Positions 18,103 through 27,111 are shown, numbered from the stretch's first letter. The stretch: DNA of 64,000 nucleotides from JAURNZ01 sp036337715 (GCA_036337715.1 JAYZDS010000006.1:25332-89331); one strand, 5' to 3'. A program made the numbers and translations. The notes: generated by a model not told the origin, from the sequence alone.

Positions 18103-18458
18103 TAATCACCTTCCTTCTTAGTTAATACGTAAGTAGCGCCAGCGCCACCGTCATGAGGTTTTGCTGAGCAAAACGCAAGTACATCTGGTTCGTCTTTTAA
18201 AAACTCGAAAACCATAATTTTCAAAACTGGTATAGCATCTGGGTTATGTTGACCTTTGCCATGAATGATTTTAAACATTTGTGGATGACTGGTCGAAAAG
18301 ACATTGTTTAATTTTGATCTTGCTTCTGATTGAGTTAGACCATGAAGATCAATGGTAAATAAATGCTGAGCACGTTTTAAATGCCTTATTTGAGAGGAAT
18401 TGACTCCGTTTTTCTTATAATTTAGAACTGTCTCGGCTTGTATGTTTTCGTCGTTCAT
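18102..18458 (-). CDS. Smr domain protein
   Basis: 118 residues. An Smr domain fills the C-terminal two thirds: DLHGLTQSEARSKL (the DLHG motif), then KIIHGKGQHNP (the HGxG motif) and a final GGAGATYVLTKK. Smr domains are found in MutS2 and stand-alone proteins and bind or nick nucleic acids. Stand-alone versions are common in gammaproteobacteria, but their role is poorly defined. First gene of the smr-udk-epimerase unit, and divergent from usg. Confidence 0.88.
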   Translation of the reverse strand: MNDENIQAETVLNYKKNGVNSSQIRHLKRAQHLFTIDLHGLTQSEARSKLNNVFSTSHPQMFKIIHGKGQHNPDAIPVLKIMVFEFLKDEPDVLAFCSAKPHDGGAGATYVLTKKEGD

Positions 18459-18578
18459 TAGAGTAGTGATTTATTCAAAATTAGGTTCATATTAACTTAA
18501 TCTATGGTTTAAGGCAACGTTATTGACGAAAATAAGAATGCTTACTATCATTAAGGTATCATTGAAAGGATATCAAGT

Positions 18579-19550
18579 ATGCAATCGAATGGAATCAAAA
18601 TTGCTTTATGTGCAACATCTCAGAGAATAGGCTTTGCAATTTGTCAATCACTTGAAAGATTAGTGCAAATAGAGTCAATCAAAGTCTTTTTAGATCCAGT
18701 CAACGATCCAGTGCGGTTAATGTATCGTGGTGAATGTCTTCAAGTAGAAACTTATAACAGTTTAGAAAATTACATGCCTGATATCATCATATATGCTGGT
18801 AAAGCATTTAATTTCAACGCGTTTCATAGTCAATTTAATCGTTTGAACATTCCGATGCTAAACCTTAGTTGGGGTTTGGGGGTCGAAAACTTAATTTTGG
18901 AGCCAAATGATGAAAACATATATCAAATGAAACACCCTATCACCCAACAACTATATTTACCCCTATCACATATTGATAAATTATCAAAAATTGAGACTGT
19001 CAATATATGTGTTGCATGCGGTGCAGATATTGAAGGTGAAGACGGTATTTTAGAGCTTATGAATCAAACTAAAGCATATATGAGTTACGATGAAGAATAT
19101 TTTAATGTTTTCCCCAAACCAATAGCATTTAATTCTATATCAGATATTTCAGTTGATGAAACGACAGGTTATGATGCTTGCCGGAGAATGATGACAAAAG
19201 AGTTGAAACAAGCACTTAAAAATGATTTATCGATAGATATGTCATTTATGCAGCTACCTGTCATACAAGGACATCATGCTGTTGTGCATGTGACGTCAAA
19301 AAATCCAATAGATATGTGTGAGGTTGGCAAGTCATTTGAATCAGACCCATTATTACATCATGTCAATTTAGTAAGTAACCGAGAATACGCACAATGTTTT
19401 AACCGAGTTGCAATAAGCCAAATCAAACAACATCCTGAACATAATCGGGGGATTAGTTTTCACGTGCTCGCAGATGAGTTAGCTTTTGGTATCAAACAAT
19501 ATGTATTACACAAAGTTACTGAAATGTTTGAAATAACTGAGGCTATGTAG
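18579..19550 (+). CDS. usg: Usg-like protein (aspartate-semialdehyde dehydrogenase paralogue)
   Basis: 323 residues with the general layout of aspartate-semialdehyde dehydrogenase: an N-terminal nucleotide-binding domain and a C-terminal dimerisation domain, here ending in LADELAFGIKQYVLHKV. The catalytic NPNCST-type motif is not visible (the corresponding region reads VNICVACGADIEG), so it is unlikely to be an active dehydrogenase. The position before the fimV-like gene and truA matches the usg-fimV-truA order of other gammaproteobacteria, which supports the name. The AAGG ribosome site is eight bases before the ATG. Confidence 0.8.
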   Translation: MQSNGIKIALCATSQRIGFAICQSLERLVQIESIKVFLDPVNDPVRLMYRGECLQVETYNSLENYMPDIIIYAGKAFNFNAFHSQFNRLNIPMLNLSWGLGVENLILEPNDENIYQMKHPITQQLYLPLSHIDKLSKIETVNICVACGADIEGEDGILELMNQTKAYMSYDEEYFNVFPKPIAFNSISDISVDETTGYDACRRMMTKELKQALKNDLSIDMSFMQLPVIQGHHAVVHVTSKNPIDMCEVGKSFESDPLLHHVNLVSNREYAQCFNRVAISQIKQHPEHNRGISFHVLADELAFGIKQYVLHKVTEMFEITEAM

Positions 19551-19691
19551 TTTAGTTATCTAATTTGTTATACAGCAATAAGCTGCCATGTTGATAAAAA
19601 TACAAAGTTATGCTAATTTATATACTAGTTGAGCGTAATTTTGAGAAAATCAAACTTACTTAAGGTAATTTTAATATAAATAGACTACACT

Positions 19692-19916
19692 ATGACTATG
19701 GACATTTTCAGAAATAAAGATTTAAATTACATCGGGTTACAATTCTCAAGGATTTTGATGCCAGTACCCTCAGCACTATTGATGGTTAATTTTGCGCACA
19801 ACAAATCAGCTCAAGAAGAGTCATTGAAGCCAAAAACTTCAAGGAATAATAATGTAATATATACTGGTCGTTTTCAAGGTAATCCTGCTCATCAACCACC
19901 TAAACTAACAAGATAG
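19692..19916 (+). CDS. Possible small protein, unknown
   Basis: A 74-codon frame between usg and the fimV-like gene. It has no convincing ribosome site and no recognisable domain; there is a weakly hydrophobic stretch at residues 21-34 and a basic, Pro/Asn-rich C-terminus. It fills most of a 505-base gap that otherwise holds no gene. It could equally be a chance frame; codon use does not decide it by eye. Confidence 0.35.
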   Translation: MTMDIFRNKDLNYIGLQFSRILMPVPSALLMVNFAHNKSAQEESLKPKTSRNNNVIYTGRFQGNPAHQPPKLTR

Positions 19917-20055
19917 GCGTTTCGTTAAAAAGCTTAGTTGCTATATAGTATTCCCTAAGTTTAAACAGGTTCTTTTACAGCATTTGATATTTAATTGAGT
20001 AGTTTTTTCTACAAACACTTGATACAGTATTTATAATACAGTTATTATAAATTCT

Positions 20056-20613
20056 ATGAATATTAAAAAGCTCTTTATATTAATCATTTTATCTTGTTTC
20101 CCAGCCTTTGCCCAATCAAATACAGTTGATCAGGCCCCAATGATAAGCCGTTTGGATTCAATGGAAGCTAATCTACACAAACTAGAGGATAATGAGCGAA
20201 CTTTATTTGCGCAAAACCAAGCGTTATCATCTAGACTTAATTCATCAACAAACAATGTTAATAAACCAACAGCTATGAATGATATTTTTATCTTAATGAT
20301 CATATCAGGTTTGGTTGTCTTTCTTGTGCTGGCAGGTTGTTTAGAACGTCAACCAAAACAAAGAAAACAAATGGTGCCCAAAAAGAATAAACAATCTAAA
20401 TTGCCAGAAATTAAAAGAGAACATCAAGATGAAGAATATGATTTTATGGGCTCACAAGAGGCTGTGCCAGCTAGATTTAACCTTGCTGAAGCATACATGC
20501 AGATGCGTGAGTTTCGTCAAGCTAAGAGAGTATTAGAAGGGATTCTTGATCAAGGTGATTCAGACCAAAGACAAAAAGCATCTGCACTACTTAGTCAATT
20601 ACCAAGCTTATGA
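20056..20613 (+). CDS. Minimal FimV-like protein
   Basis: 185 residues. It has a signal peptide (1-20, CFPAFA-QS), a short coiled coil (residues 30-60), one membrane helix (about 74-94) and a basic linker. The C-terminal block FNLAEAYMQMREFRQAKRVL...QGDSDQRQKASALLSQL is the signature TPR-like end of FimV, a peptidoglycan-binding polar organiser of pili and polarity. The LysM domain, the FimV N-terminal domain and the long acidic region of full FimV (often over 800 residues) are absent. Position between usg and truA is exactly that of fimV in relatives. The stop overlaps truA by four bases. Confidence 0.75.
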   Translation: MNIKKLFILIILSCFPAFAQSNTVDQAPMISRLDSMEANLHKLEDNERTLFAQNQALSSRLNSSTNNVNKPTAMNDIFILMIISGLVVFLVLAGCLERQPKQRKQMVPKKNKQSKLPEIKREHQDEEYDFMGSQEAVPARFNLAEAYMQMREFRQAKRVLEGILDQGDSDQRQKASALLSQLPSL

Positions 20614-21398
20614 AACGATACGTCATGGGCGTTGCTTACCATGGAAAAAAATACTTCGGCTGGCAGATCCAGCCTGAAGACATCACTGTGCAAGCACACA
20701 TTCAACATGCATTAGAACAATTCACACAATTACCTCTTAAGGTCACTTGCGCTGGTCGTACTGATCGAGGTGTACATGCAGCACAACAATGTATACATTT
20801 TGACGCAGATTTAGATAGACCAACACACAGCTGGGTTAAAGGTACCAATGCTTTCTTACCCAAAGACATCCAGGTACTTTGGCATCGTGAAGTTGATCGT
20901 GATTTTCATGCAAGGTTTTCTGCCACTTCTCGGCGATATTGTTACCTAGTTAAGCAAAATGAGCCTATTAAAGTTCTTTGGCAGGAGAGCGCTTATGTCG
21001 TTTCAGAAAAACTTAATATTAAAAAAATGCAACAGGCAGCAAATTATTTACTTGGTGAGCATGACTTTTCCTCGTTTAGGGTTAGTCAATGTCAAGCTTT
21101 TTCCCCCATTAGAGCCATTTATCAGTTAGATGTTTGTGAAAAAAACGATTGGGTATCTATCCGTATCGAGGCCAATGCTTTTTTACATCATATGGTAAGA
21201 ATCATTGTTTACACCCTAATGCAAGTAGGGTTTGGTCATGAAGAGCCTTCGTGGATCAAAAAATTATTAGACGATAGGTCTCGTAAAGCAATTGCCAATA
21301 TGGCACCTGCATGTGGGTTATATTTTGAAGGTGCAAAGTATCCTGAAAATTACAAAATACCAAATTTTTATACAATGATGGCTGAGGAGGGTGTATAA
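20610..21398 (+). CDS. truA: tRNA pseudouridine(38-40) synthase
   Basis: 262 residues, the normal length. Catalytic Asp in AGRTDRGVHA (near residue 52), the YCYLV strand, FSSFR and FLHHMVRIIV motifs of the TruA family are all present. It converts uridines 38-40 of the anticodon stem-loop to pseudouridine. It overlaps the fimV-like gene by ATGA and is followed two bases later by the relaxase-like gene, so all three probably share a transcript. Confidence 0.96.
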   Translation: MKRYVMGVAYHGKKYFGWQIQPEDITVQAHIQHALEQFTQLPLKVTCAGRTDRGVHAAQQCIHFDADLDRPTHSWVKGTNAFLPKDIQVLWHREVDRDFHARFSATSRRYCYLVKQNEPIKVLWQESAYVVSEKLNIKKMQQAANYLLGEHDFSSFRVSQCQAFSPIRAIYQLDVCEKNDWVSIRIEANAFLHHMVRIIVYTLMQVGFGHEEPSWIKKLLDDRSRKAIANMAPACGLYFEGAKYPENYKIPNFYTMMAEEGV

Positions 21399-21400
21399 TT

Positions 21401-22639
21401 ATGTTTGAGACTACAATTGAACAAAATACAACTAGAGTACATGAAAATATGAAAAACTCACTAACAATTTATCAAATCAAGACTGCAGAGGAACTATTAG
21501 CTCATGAAACTTATCAAAATTATATTGAGCGATTAAAAAGTCTTGTGATGAAAGATGAAGATGACACAGATATTGCTTTTGCTGAGTCTTTTTTTGAATC
21601 TTTATATATGGACCTGATTACAAAATATACTGAAATGGTTCAATCTATATCCATTCAATCGGGTCAATGGAGTAGGTTTGTGCTTAATAATGGCTTATTA
21701 AGGGCATTACAGGCGCTAGAATCCTATTTTTTAATTTATGGGCATCATCAGCTCAAAGAAGGTGATATCATGCCTTATGCAGTGTTTTCTGCTGCTTTAC
21801 TAGCTAATATTGGCCAAGTCTTTGGTGAATATCAATACCAACTGGTTGATGAACATGGTGTATACCAAGCATCATGGAATCCAATTGTTGAAGGACCAAT
21901 GACAAACTTTCATTTGAATTGGTATAGAATGCGTCCTATTGAGCCAATAGATGGCAGAGCTATGGCATATCTTACAATCATGATTGCATGTACTAAAATC
22001 ATGCCTGAAATAGGTTATAAATGGATCGCTGAAGATCATGAAGTACTTGCATGGTGGCTTGATGCCCTAAATGATATACAGGAAGGACTTGCAGAATTTA
22101 AAATTGATTTTCTTCTTGATAATGAGTTTGTTGAGCGCTCTCGTTTAATTGATGTGGATGTAGCACATTTATTTCCAAAAGAGTTGATGGAAGCTGAGCG
22201 CTTTCTTGAAGACATTAAAAAACAAATTGAAAAACAAATAAAAGAAACCAATGAAAAATACTATAAAACAAAACGTAGTATCGTCATTACTAAGGAAGTC
22301 TTAGAGGCATATGCTGGAAAAAATAATCTTCGTTTAGATGATCTAATTAAAACACTTTCCAAAGCAGGTATAAGTTCATCAAAAAACATTGTTAAGTTTA
22401 CTATTGCTCGAGCTGGTGGCGCAACATCTGGTATCTTTAATGCTGAATCCGCTAAAAGCATTCATGTTCAAGGAATTGAAATTTCAAAAGATAAATTTAC
22501 GTCGCTTGAAAAATCTATGAAAGGTATAAAAGTGATGATGTCTGCTGCTTATGCTGCAAAATTCATACAGAACGATCAAGCAGAAAAATTGGCCAAAGAA
22601 GGCGAAAGCACCGCATTGGTGCCTGGTCAGAAAGGTTAA
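21401..22639 (+). CDS. TraI_2/MobH relaxase-like protein with degenerate HD region
   Basis: 412 residues, soluble. Residues 90-180 resemble the TraI_2 (MobH) domain of ICE relaxases: NNGLLRALQALESYFL, then AALLANIGQVF in the place of the metal-binding LLHDIGK, then VDEHGVYQASWNPI and MTNFHLNWYRMRP. The HD residues are replaced by AN, so metal-dependent activity seems lost. A long charged helix follows at 270-290, then a possible winged-helix region and an Ala-rich end. I see no oriT or conjugation genes nearby. It probably shares the truA transcript. Its 3' end overlaps the convergent gene by four bases. The domain call is by eye. Confidence 0.5.
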   Translation: MFETTIEQNTTRVHENMKNSLTIYQIKTAEELLAHETYQNYIERLKSLVMKDEDDTDIAFAESFFESLYMDLITKYTEMVQSISIQSGQWSRFVLNNGLLRALQALESYFLIYGHHQLKEGDIMPYAVFSAALLANIGQVFGEYQYQLVDEHGVYQASWNPIVEGPMTNFHLNWYRMRPIEPIDGRAMAYLTIMIACTKIMPEIGYKWIAEDHEVLAWWLDALNDIQEGLAEFKIDFLLDNEFVERSRLIDVDVAHLFPKELMEAERFLEDIKKQIEKQIKETNEKYYKTKRSIVITKEVLEAYAGKNNLRLDDLIKTLSKAGISSSKNIVKFTIARAGGATSGIFNAESAKSIHVQGIEISKDKFTSLEKSMKGIKVMMSAAYAAKFIQNDQAEKLAKEGESTALVPGQKG

Positions 22640-24309
22640 AAATTTGATGTATCAAACTCAGTAATTAGTGTAAAGTCTTGCTTTAGCTGAGAAGACAGGC
22701 CTTTTATTTTAGTGCTTTCATGTTCAATAAAATAGCTAGCAAGATGAAAGTATTGTTCAGGAGCATTCTTTTTTGAAATGAGCACTCCCCACATGTAGGT
22801 CAATAGCCCATAACCAACTAATTTTAAATAAATGGGCGCTTTAGCTGCAGCAACTTCATTGTTTTTTTCTAGATCTTTAATCAAAATTTCAAAATGTAAA
22901 CGCGTCTCTTTAAGTGCGTCAAGTAACGTCGCTTGAATTAAAGGAGGCATATCTTTTGCATCGTCTTCCCATTGATTTATCAATGAGCGCCATTCATTTT
23001 GATGTATGCTTAGTTTGCGCATAACAAAATCTAAAGCCTGAATGCCATTGGTGCCCTCATATATCATTGCAATTCTTGCGTCTCGATAATATTGTTCTAT
23101 GTGCCAATCTTTAACGTACCCACTACCACCCATAACTTGTAAACAGTGATCAATGACGTCGCAACCTAACTCTGTACAAAAGCTTTTTAAAATAGGTGTA
23201 AGTAAATCTGTCAGTTTGTTATTTTCTGATTGGCTATGCGTATAAAAAAGAAATGCCCTTAAGCTTATGATGATCGATTTGGCATGTAATCTTTGTCGTC
23301 TTACATCAGGGTGATGTAAAATGGGGTCAGCAGAATCAGATAAGTTTTGTTTGTTTTTGTCTAAAGCCCTTGATTGCCGTCTTTCTTTAACAAACTCATT
23401 TGAGGTTTGATATGCGATTTCAGCCAAAGCAATGCCTTGATTGGCTACTGTTTTTCGAGCATCATTCATCATGACAAACATATGTGCTAAACCGTGGTTT
23501 AATTCTCCAATTAAAAATCCTTCTGCTGCATCGAATTGCATGACGCAAGTAGGTGATACATGTGTCCCCATTTTATGTTCTATACCTGAACAAAATACAT
23601 GATTACGTTTTTTATTTGGTAACCACTTTGGTACTAAAAAGAGTGAAATACCTTTACTGCCTTCTGGGGCATCTGGTAATTTTGCCAAGACCAAATGAAT
23701 GATGTTGTTTGCAACATCGTGTTCACCAAAGGTTATCCATATTTTTTGACCTGTAATTAAATAATGATCGTCCTTGGGTACAGCTTTGGTTCTGATTAAA
23801 CCAAGGTCGGTTCCACAATGCGATTCTGTTAAACACATTGAACCCATCCACTCACCACTTACCATTTTTGGTAAATAGGTTTTTTTAAGTTCATCTGTTG
23901 CATTCTTTTGAATGGCAATACAGGCACTATGCGTTAAACTCATACCTAAGAATAAGGCGCTATTAGCAGACATCATCATTTCGTAACATAGCTGACAAAT
24001 CGTTTTTGGTAGATCTAGACCCCCCCAGGTACTTGAGTGCTCCAATGAAAATAAACCTTGTTCTCGCATTTGATTAACAAGTGTCTGATAACCATCTGGT
24101 AATTGGATATGATGATTTTCAGGATCAAACGTGATCCCTGTTTCATCACCTATGAAATTAGATTCAACCAATTGCGCTTGACAAAAAGCATCGATGTTTT
24201 TCAAGATGGCTTCATAAATAGATTTGTCATCATCCTTCATGTTGGGCATGAAGCATTGAATTAAATAGGCATAATCTTTTAAGGGTGCTTGATACATGAT
24301 TGATCTCAA
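22636..24309 (-). CDS. Acyl-CoA dehydrogenase (tandem copy 2)
   Basis: 557 residues. The acyl-CoA dehydrogenase fold is shown by MCLTESHCGTDLGLI and KIWITFGEHD in the middle domain and by QVMGGSGYVKDWHIEQYYRDARIAMIYEGTNGIQALD in the C-terminal domain, including the EGTN loop. The extra N- and C-terminal stretches fit the FadE-like long group (about 550-600 residues). It would oxidise acyl-CoA with FAD in beta-oxidation. The start overlaps the stop of the upstream paralogue by four bases (ATGA), so they are one operon formed by tandem duplication. Confidence 0.9.
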   Translation of the reverse strand: MRSIMYQAPLKDYAYLIQCFMPNMKDDDKSIYEAILKNIDAFCQAQLVESNFIGDETGITFDPENHHIQLPDGYQTLVNQMREQGLFSLEHSSTWGGLDLPKTICQLCYEMMMSANSALFLGMSLTHSACIAIQKNATDELKKTYLPKMVSGEWMGSMCLTESHCGTDLGLIRTKAVPKDDHYLITGQKIWITFGEHDVANNIIHLVLAKLPDAPEGSKGISLFLVPKWLPNKKRNHVFCSGIEHKMGTHVSPTCVMQFDAAEGFLIGELNHGLAHMFVMMNDARKTVANQGIALAEIAYQTSNEFVKERRQSRALDKNKQNLSDSADPILHHPDVRRQRLHAKSIIISLRAFLFYTHSQSENNKLTDLLTPILKSFCTELGCDVIDHCLQVMGGSGYVKDWHIEQYYRDARIAMIYEGTNGIQALDFVMRKLSIHQNEWRSLINQWEDDAKDMPPLIQATLLDALKETRLHFEILIKDLEKNNEVAAAKAPIYLKLVGYGLLTYMWGVLISKKNAPEQYFHLASYFIEHESTKIKGLSSQLKQDFTLITEFDTSNF

Positions 24310-25976
24310 AAATCTTTGTTATCAAGTGACATAATGGAATCTTTGCCAGCTTTGATTTGTAAAAGCAGTGTTTCTGATTCTGGTAAAATATGTTCGATAA
24401 AATATTTTCCAGTAGGGACTTTGCTTTTATCGTGCTTGGTCATTAAACCCCACATATAAGTCAACATACATAATGCAAATAAGTTTAAAAAACGGGTACA
24501 TACTGCACCAGCTTGCTCAGGATCTTTGGATGCATGGGTCATTAACCACATACTCGCTTCTTGAAGTTTACCTCTCACATTTGCTGATGCTTCTTTAAAT
24601 TCATTGAGAAAATTATTTTCTTCAGATTGAATTTCAGCCATCAGTGCCATAAAAGCTTTTCCTTGGTCTTTTGGTAGCTTTCTTCCAACTAAATCTAAGG
24701 CTTGAATGCCATTTGTGCCTTCATAAATCATCGCAATTCTTGCATCTCTATAAAATTGCTCAATGTGCCAGTCTTTTACATACCCTGATCCGCCAAGAAC
24801 TTGCTGTGCTAAACTGATATTGTGGCAACCCCGTTCAGTTAAATAGCTTTTTATCACAGGGGTTAATAGTGCAAATCGATCACTATCACCATGACGGTCT
24901 TTTTCAATGGCACTATAGACAACTAAAGCGCGCATAGCCTCATTTGTGGCTTTACATTCTAAAAGCATCCTTCTGACATCTGGGTGAACTAAAATAGTAT
25001 CTGCAGGCTCATCTAACTCACGTTTATTTTTATCTAACGAACGTGATTGACGTCTGTCTTTTGCAAACAAAAGTGCAGTTTGATAAGCCATTTCCGATAA
25101 TGCCAAACCTTGAATACCCACGCCAATTCTGGCTGCATTCATCATGACGAACATTGCTGCTAACCCTTTATGTGGCTCACCGATAAGCCAACCCTCTGCT
25201 TGCTCAAAATTCATGACACAAGTAGGGCAGACATGTATGCCCATTTTTTCCTCTAATCCACCACAAAAAACTTTATTTCTTGAACCATCTAGTTTGAATT
25301 TAGGAACAAGAAATAAGCTAATTCCTTTGCTACCCTCAGGCGCATCTGGTAATTTGGCAAGCACTAAATGAACGATGTTTGAAGTTAAATCATGTTCCCC
25401 AAAAGAAATCCAAATTTTTGTACCTGAAATTTGATAATGGTCCTCATAAGGTGTTGCTTTAGTCTTAATGAGTCCTAAATCGGTTCCACAATGTGATTCT
25501 GTTAAACACATTGTGCCAAACCATTCACCAGATACTAGTTTTTCTATGTAATCCTTTTTTAGCGATTCACTACCATATACCATCAATGCATGAATGGCGG
25601 CCTCAGTTAGTCCTGGTCCCATGGTAAATGCATTATTAGCTGATGAAAGCATTTCATTGATTAGGCAAGTCACAGCTAATGGTGCTTCACCGCCGCCGTA
25701 GCTTTCTGGCATAGCCAATGCCATAGCGCCAGTTTCTTTCAATTTTTTATAGATATGGTGAGATGACTCGGGCATTTTTACCGTGTGATTAGATGGGTCA
25801 TATTTAAGACCTTCTTGATCGCCAATTTTATTGGCTGGCCAATAATCATCTTGGCAGAACTTGTTAATACCATTTAAAATTGCTTCAACACTTTCACGAT
25901 CATATACTTCATGTTGGTAACCAAATAGATCCAAAAGTTCCATATAGGTTTTGATAGGTGCATTGTAATTAAGCAT
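24306..25976 (-). CDS. Acyl-CoA dehydrogenase (tandem copy 1)
   Basis: 556 residues and a close paralogue of the gene that follows it. The same motifs are present: MCLTESHCGTDLGLIKTKA, KIWISFGEHDLTSN, QVLGGSGYVKDWHIEQFYRDARI, YEGTNGIQALDLVGRK. The longest identical blocks lie in the FAD and substrate-binding core, while the first 60 and last 100 residues differ more. Catalyses the first step of fatty-acid beta-oxidation. No hydratase or thiolase partner is nearby. GGGAGAATC precedes the ATG as ribosome site. Confidence 0.9.
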   Translation of the reverse strand: MLNYNAPIKTYMELLDLFGYQHEVYDRESVEAILNGINKFCQDDYWPANKIGDQEGLKYDPSNHTVKMPESSHHIYKKLKETGAMALAMPESYGGGEAPLAVTCLINEMLSSANNAFTMGPGLTEAAIHALMVYGSESLKKDYIEKLVSGEWFGTMCLTESHCGTDLGLIKTKATPYEDHYQISGTKIWISFGEHDLTSNIVHLVLAKLPDAPEGSKGISLFLVPKFKLDGSRNKVFCGGLEEKMGIHVCPTCVMNFEQAEGWLIGEPHKGLAAMFVMMNAARIGVGIQGLALSEMAYQTALLFAKDRRQSRSLDKNKRELDEPADTILVHPDVRRMLLECKATNEAMRALVVYSAIEKDRHGDSDRFALLTPVIKSYLTERGCHNISLAQQVLGGSGYVKDWHIEQFYRDARIAMIYEGTNGIQALDLVGRKLPKDQGKAFMALMAEIQSEENNFLNEFKEASANVRGKLQEASMWLMTHASKDPEQAGAVCTRFLNLFALCMLTYMWGLMTKHDKSKVPTGKYFIEHILPESETLLLQIKAGKDSIMSLDNKDF

Positions 25977-26029
25977 AAGATTCTCCCTAATCGCTTACTA
26001 TAATTATATGCAATTTTTACAAATTTGCC

Positions 26030-26046
26030 TTTTTGGTCTAAAATTA
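26030..26046 (+). promoter_or_regulatory. Putative promoter -10 region (TTTTTGGTCTAAAATTA)
   Basis: Matches 16 of 17 bases of the element at 8016-8032. The -10 would be TAAAAT (26039-26044), 22 bases before the ATG of the small acidic protein, in front of a strong AGAGGAGA ribosome site. There is no clear -35 hexamer. Confidence 0.4.
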
Positions 26047-26066
26047 TATATAAGAGGAGAAGAATT

Positions 26067-26417
26067 ATGGCTGACAATTTTGATATACAAGGTATTATTA
26101 AGAAAGTAAGGGTTTCAATTAATCCTGAGCTTGGCATTCCAGCTGATGAAAAAGAAAATCCTATAAATTATAGAATTATTCATTTAAGAAAATTAGTTAA
26201 AGAAACGATTACTGCCCAAAAAGCACTTAGCTCGGAGCTATCAAAAATCGAAGCTAATTTACTTGGTTTATTAGAAGAGCTTAATCCTGACTTAGAAGTG
26301 AAAGACGAGTCAGATTTAAAAGAAGCGGCTGATAAAGCAGAAGCTAAGACAGATGATAAATCGCCAGAAGATGATTTATCTGATGATAAGAAAGAAGATA
26401 AGAAAGAAGATAAATAA
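26067..26417 (+). CDS. Small acidic coiled-coil protein, unknown
   Basis: 116 residues from ATG 26067, which has AGAGGAGA eight bases upstream; a longer frame upstream has no ribosome site. Residues 45-80 are helical and could form a coiled coil. The last 35 residues are almost all Glu, Asp and Lys, ending in a KKED repeat. It has no signal peptide or membrane helix. A strong hairpin terminator follows. Not recognised; acidic tails of this kind are often low-complexity and fast-evolving. Confidence 0.7.
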   Translation: MADNFDIQGIIKKVRVSINPELGIPADEKENPINYRIIHLRKLVKETITAQKALSSELSKIEANLLGLLEELNPDLEVKDESDLKEAADKAEAKTDDKSPEDDLSDDKKEDKKEDK

Positions 26418-26438
26418 CTTTTACTAACTCAATATAGT

Positions 26439-26491
26439 AAAAAGCACTTCTGAGTATCAATCTAAAATATTTTGATATCAGCAGTGCTTTT
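26439..26491. terminator. Bidirectional hairpin terminator
   Basis: Arms AAAAGCACT and AGTGCTTTT, extended inward by further imperfect pairing, with A and T runs at the outer edges on both strands. It sits between the convergent small acidic gene and the 26.5-27.0 kb gene, so it can end both transcripts. Confidence 0.8.
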
Positions 26492-26508
26492 AGTTATAGA
26501 AAAAAAGA

Positions 26509-27012
26509 TTATGGAACCATACAAACCTGTGAATGCACTTCATTTGAATGATTCGCTTCTTTATCAGAATGATACATTGAATAACTATCTAAGCTTGGAA
26601 TTTTAATATATGTATCAAAAGCTTGAGAGAAATTCATATTTTCATTACAGTATGAGCTTATTAATTTAACAAGATTTGATGTTTGTTCGTAATCATCAGC
26701 TTTAGGTATCATATTTTTTAATGTTAAAAATTGTTCTTTATTGAGTGAAGCAATTTTTTCAAGCGTCGCCAATCCGTCTTCAAGATTACCCTGCCCGAGT
26801 TTTTTTATACCATCTATTTTTTCATCGATTTCTTTTTCATTTTTAATTATGCTTCGAATTAATTTTATTTGTTTTGATGAAAACTCAATATTGTCTTGTG
26901 TTTCTGTACCTTTGAGCCAAATTTTCATCAATAATTTATCAGTTTTATGTTCAGCAATTTCAATTAATGGTAATATAGATTTTGGTTGATCTGGTTTCAT
27001 ATTTTTCACCAT
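26509..27012 (-). CDS. Hypothetical soluble protein
   Basis: 167 residues, mostly helical, Lys/Glu-rich, with no signal peptide, membrane segment or domain that I recognise. The first ATG (27012) directly follows the stop of the 32-codon frame upstream (TAAATG), suggesting translational coupling. A second ATG at 27000 has GGTGA six bases upstream and may be the real start. The C-terminus contains several His and Asn residues. It probably shares a transcript with the upstream micro-gene and ends at the bidirectional hairpin. Confidence 0.6.
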   Translation of the reverse strand: MVKNMKPDQPKSILPLIEIAEHKTDKLLMKIWLKGTETQDNIEFSSKQIKLIRSIIKNEKEIDEKIDGIKKLGQGNLEDGLATLEKIASLNKEQFLTLKNMIPKADDYEQTSNLVKLISSYCNENMNFSQAFDTYIKIPSLDSYSMYHSDKEANHSNEVHSQVCMVP

Positions 27013-27111
27013 TTAATTTTTTTTATGCATTGGATTGTATGTGACATCCTGATTTTCATCAGAAGGTTCAAACATTGATAATAAATTTACACTTTCTTGA
27101 TTCTTGTCCAT
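27013..27111 (-). CDS. Putative 32-residue protein
   Basis: ATG at 27111 preceded by AGAGGAT at a suitable distance; the frame runs 32 codons to TAA and abuts the next ATG. The peptide (MDKNQESVNLLSMFEPSDEN and 12 more residues) is acidic then basic, with no hydrophobic stretch. Support is the strong ribosome site and the coupled arrangement. It may be a leader that controls translation of the next gene rather than a functional protein. Confidence 0.5.
   Translation of the reverse strand: MDKNQESVNLLSMFEPSDENQDVTYNPMHKKN

Noticed and set aside
22036..22461. Minus-strand frames inside the relaxase-like gene
   Set aside because: Shadows of the 412-residue plus-strand gene; no ribosome sites, Ser/Arg-rich chance translation.
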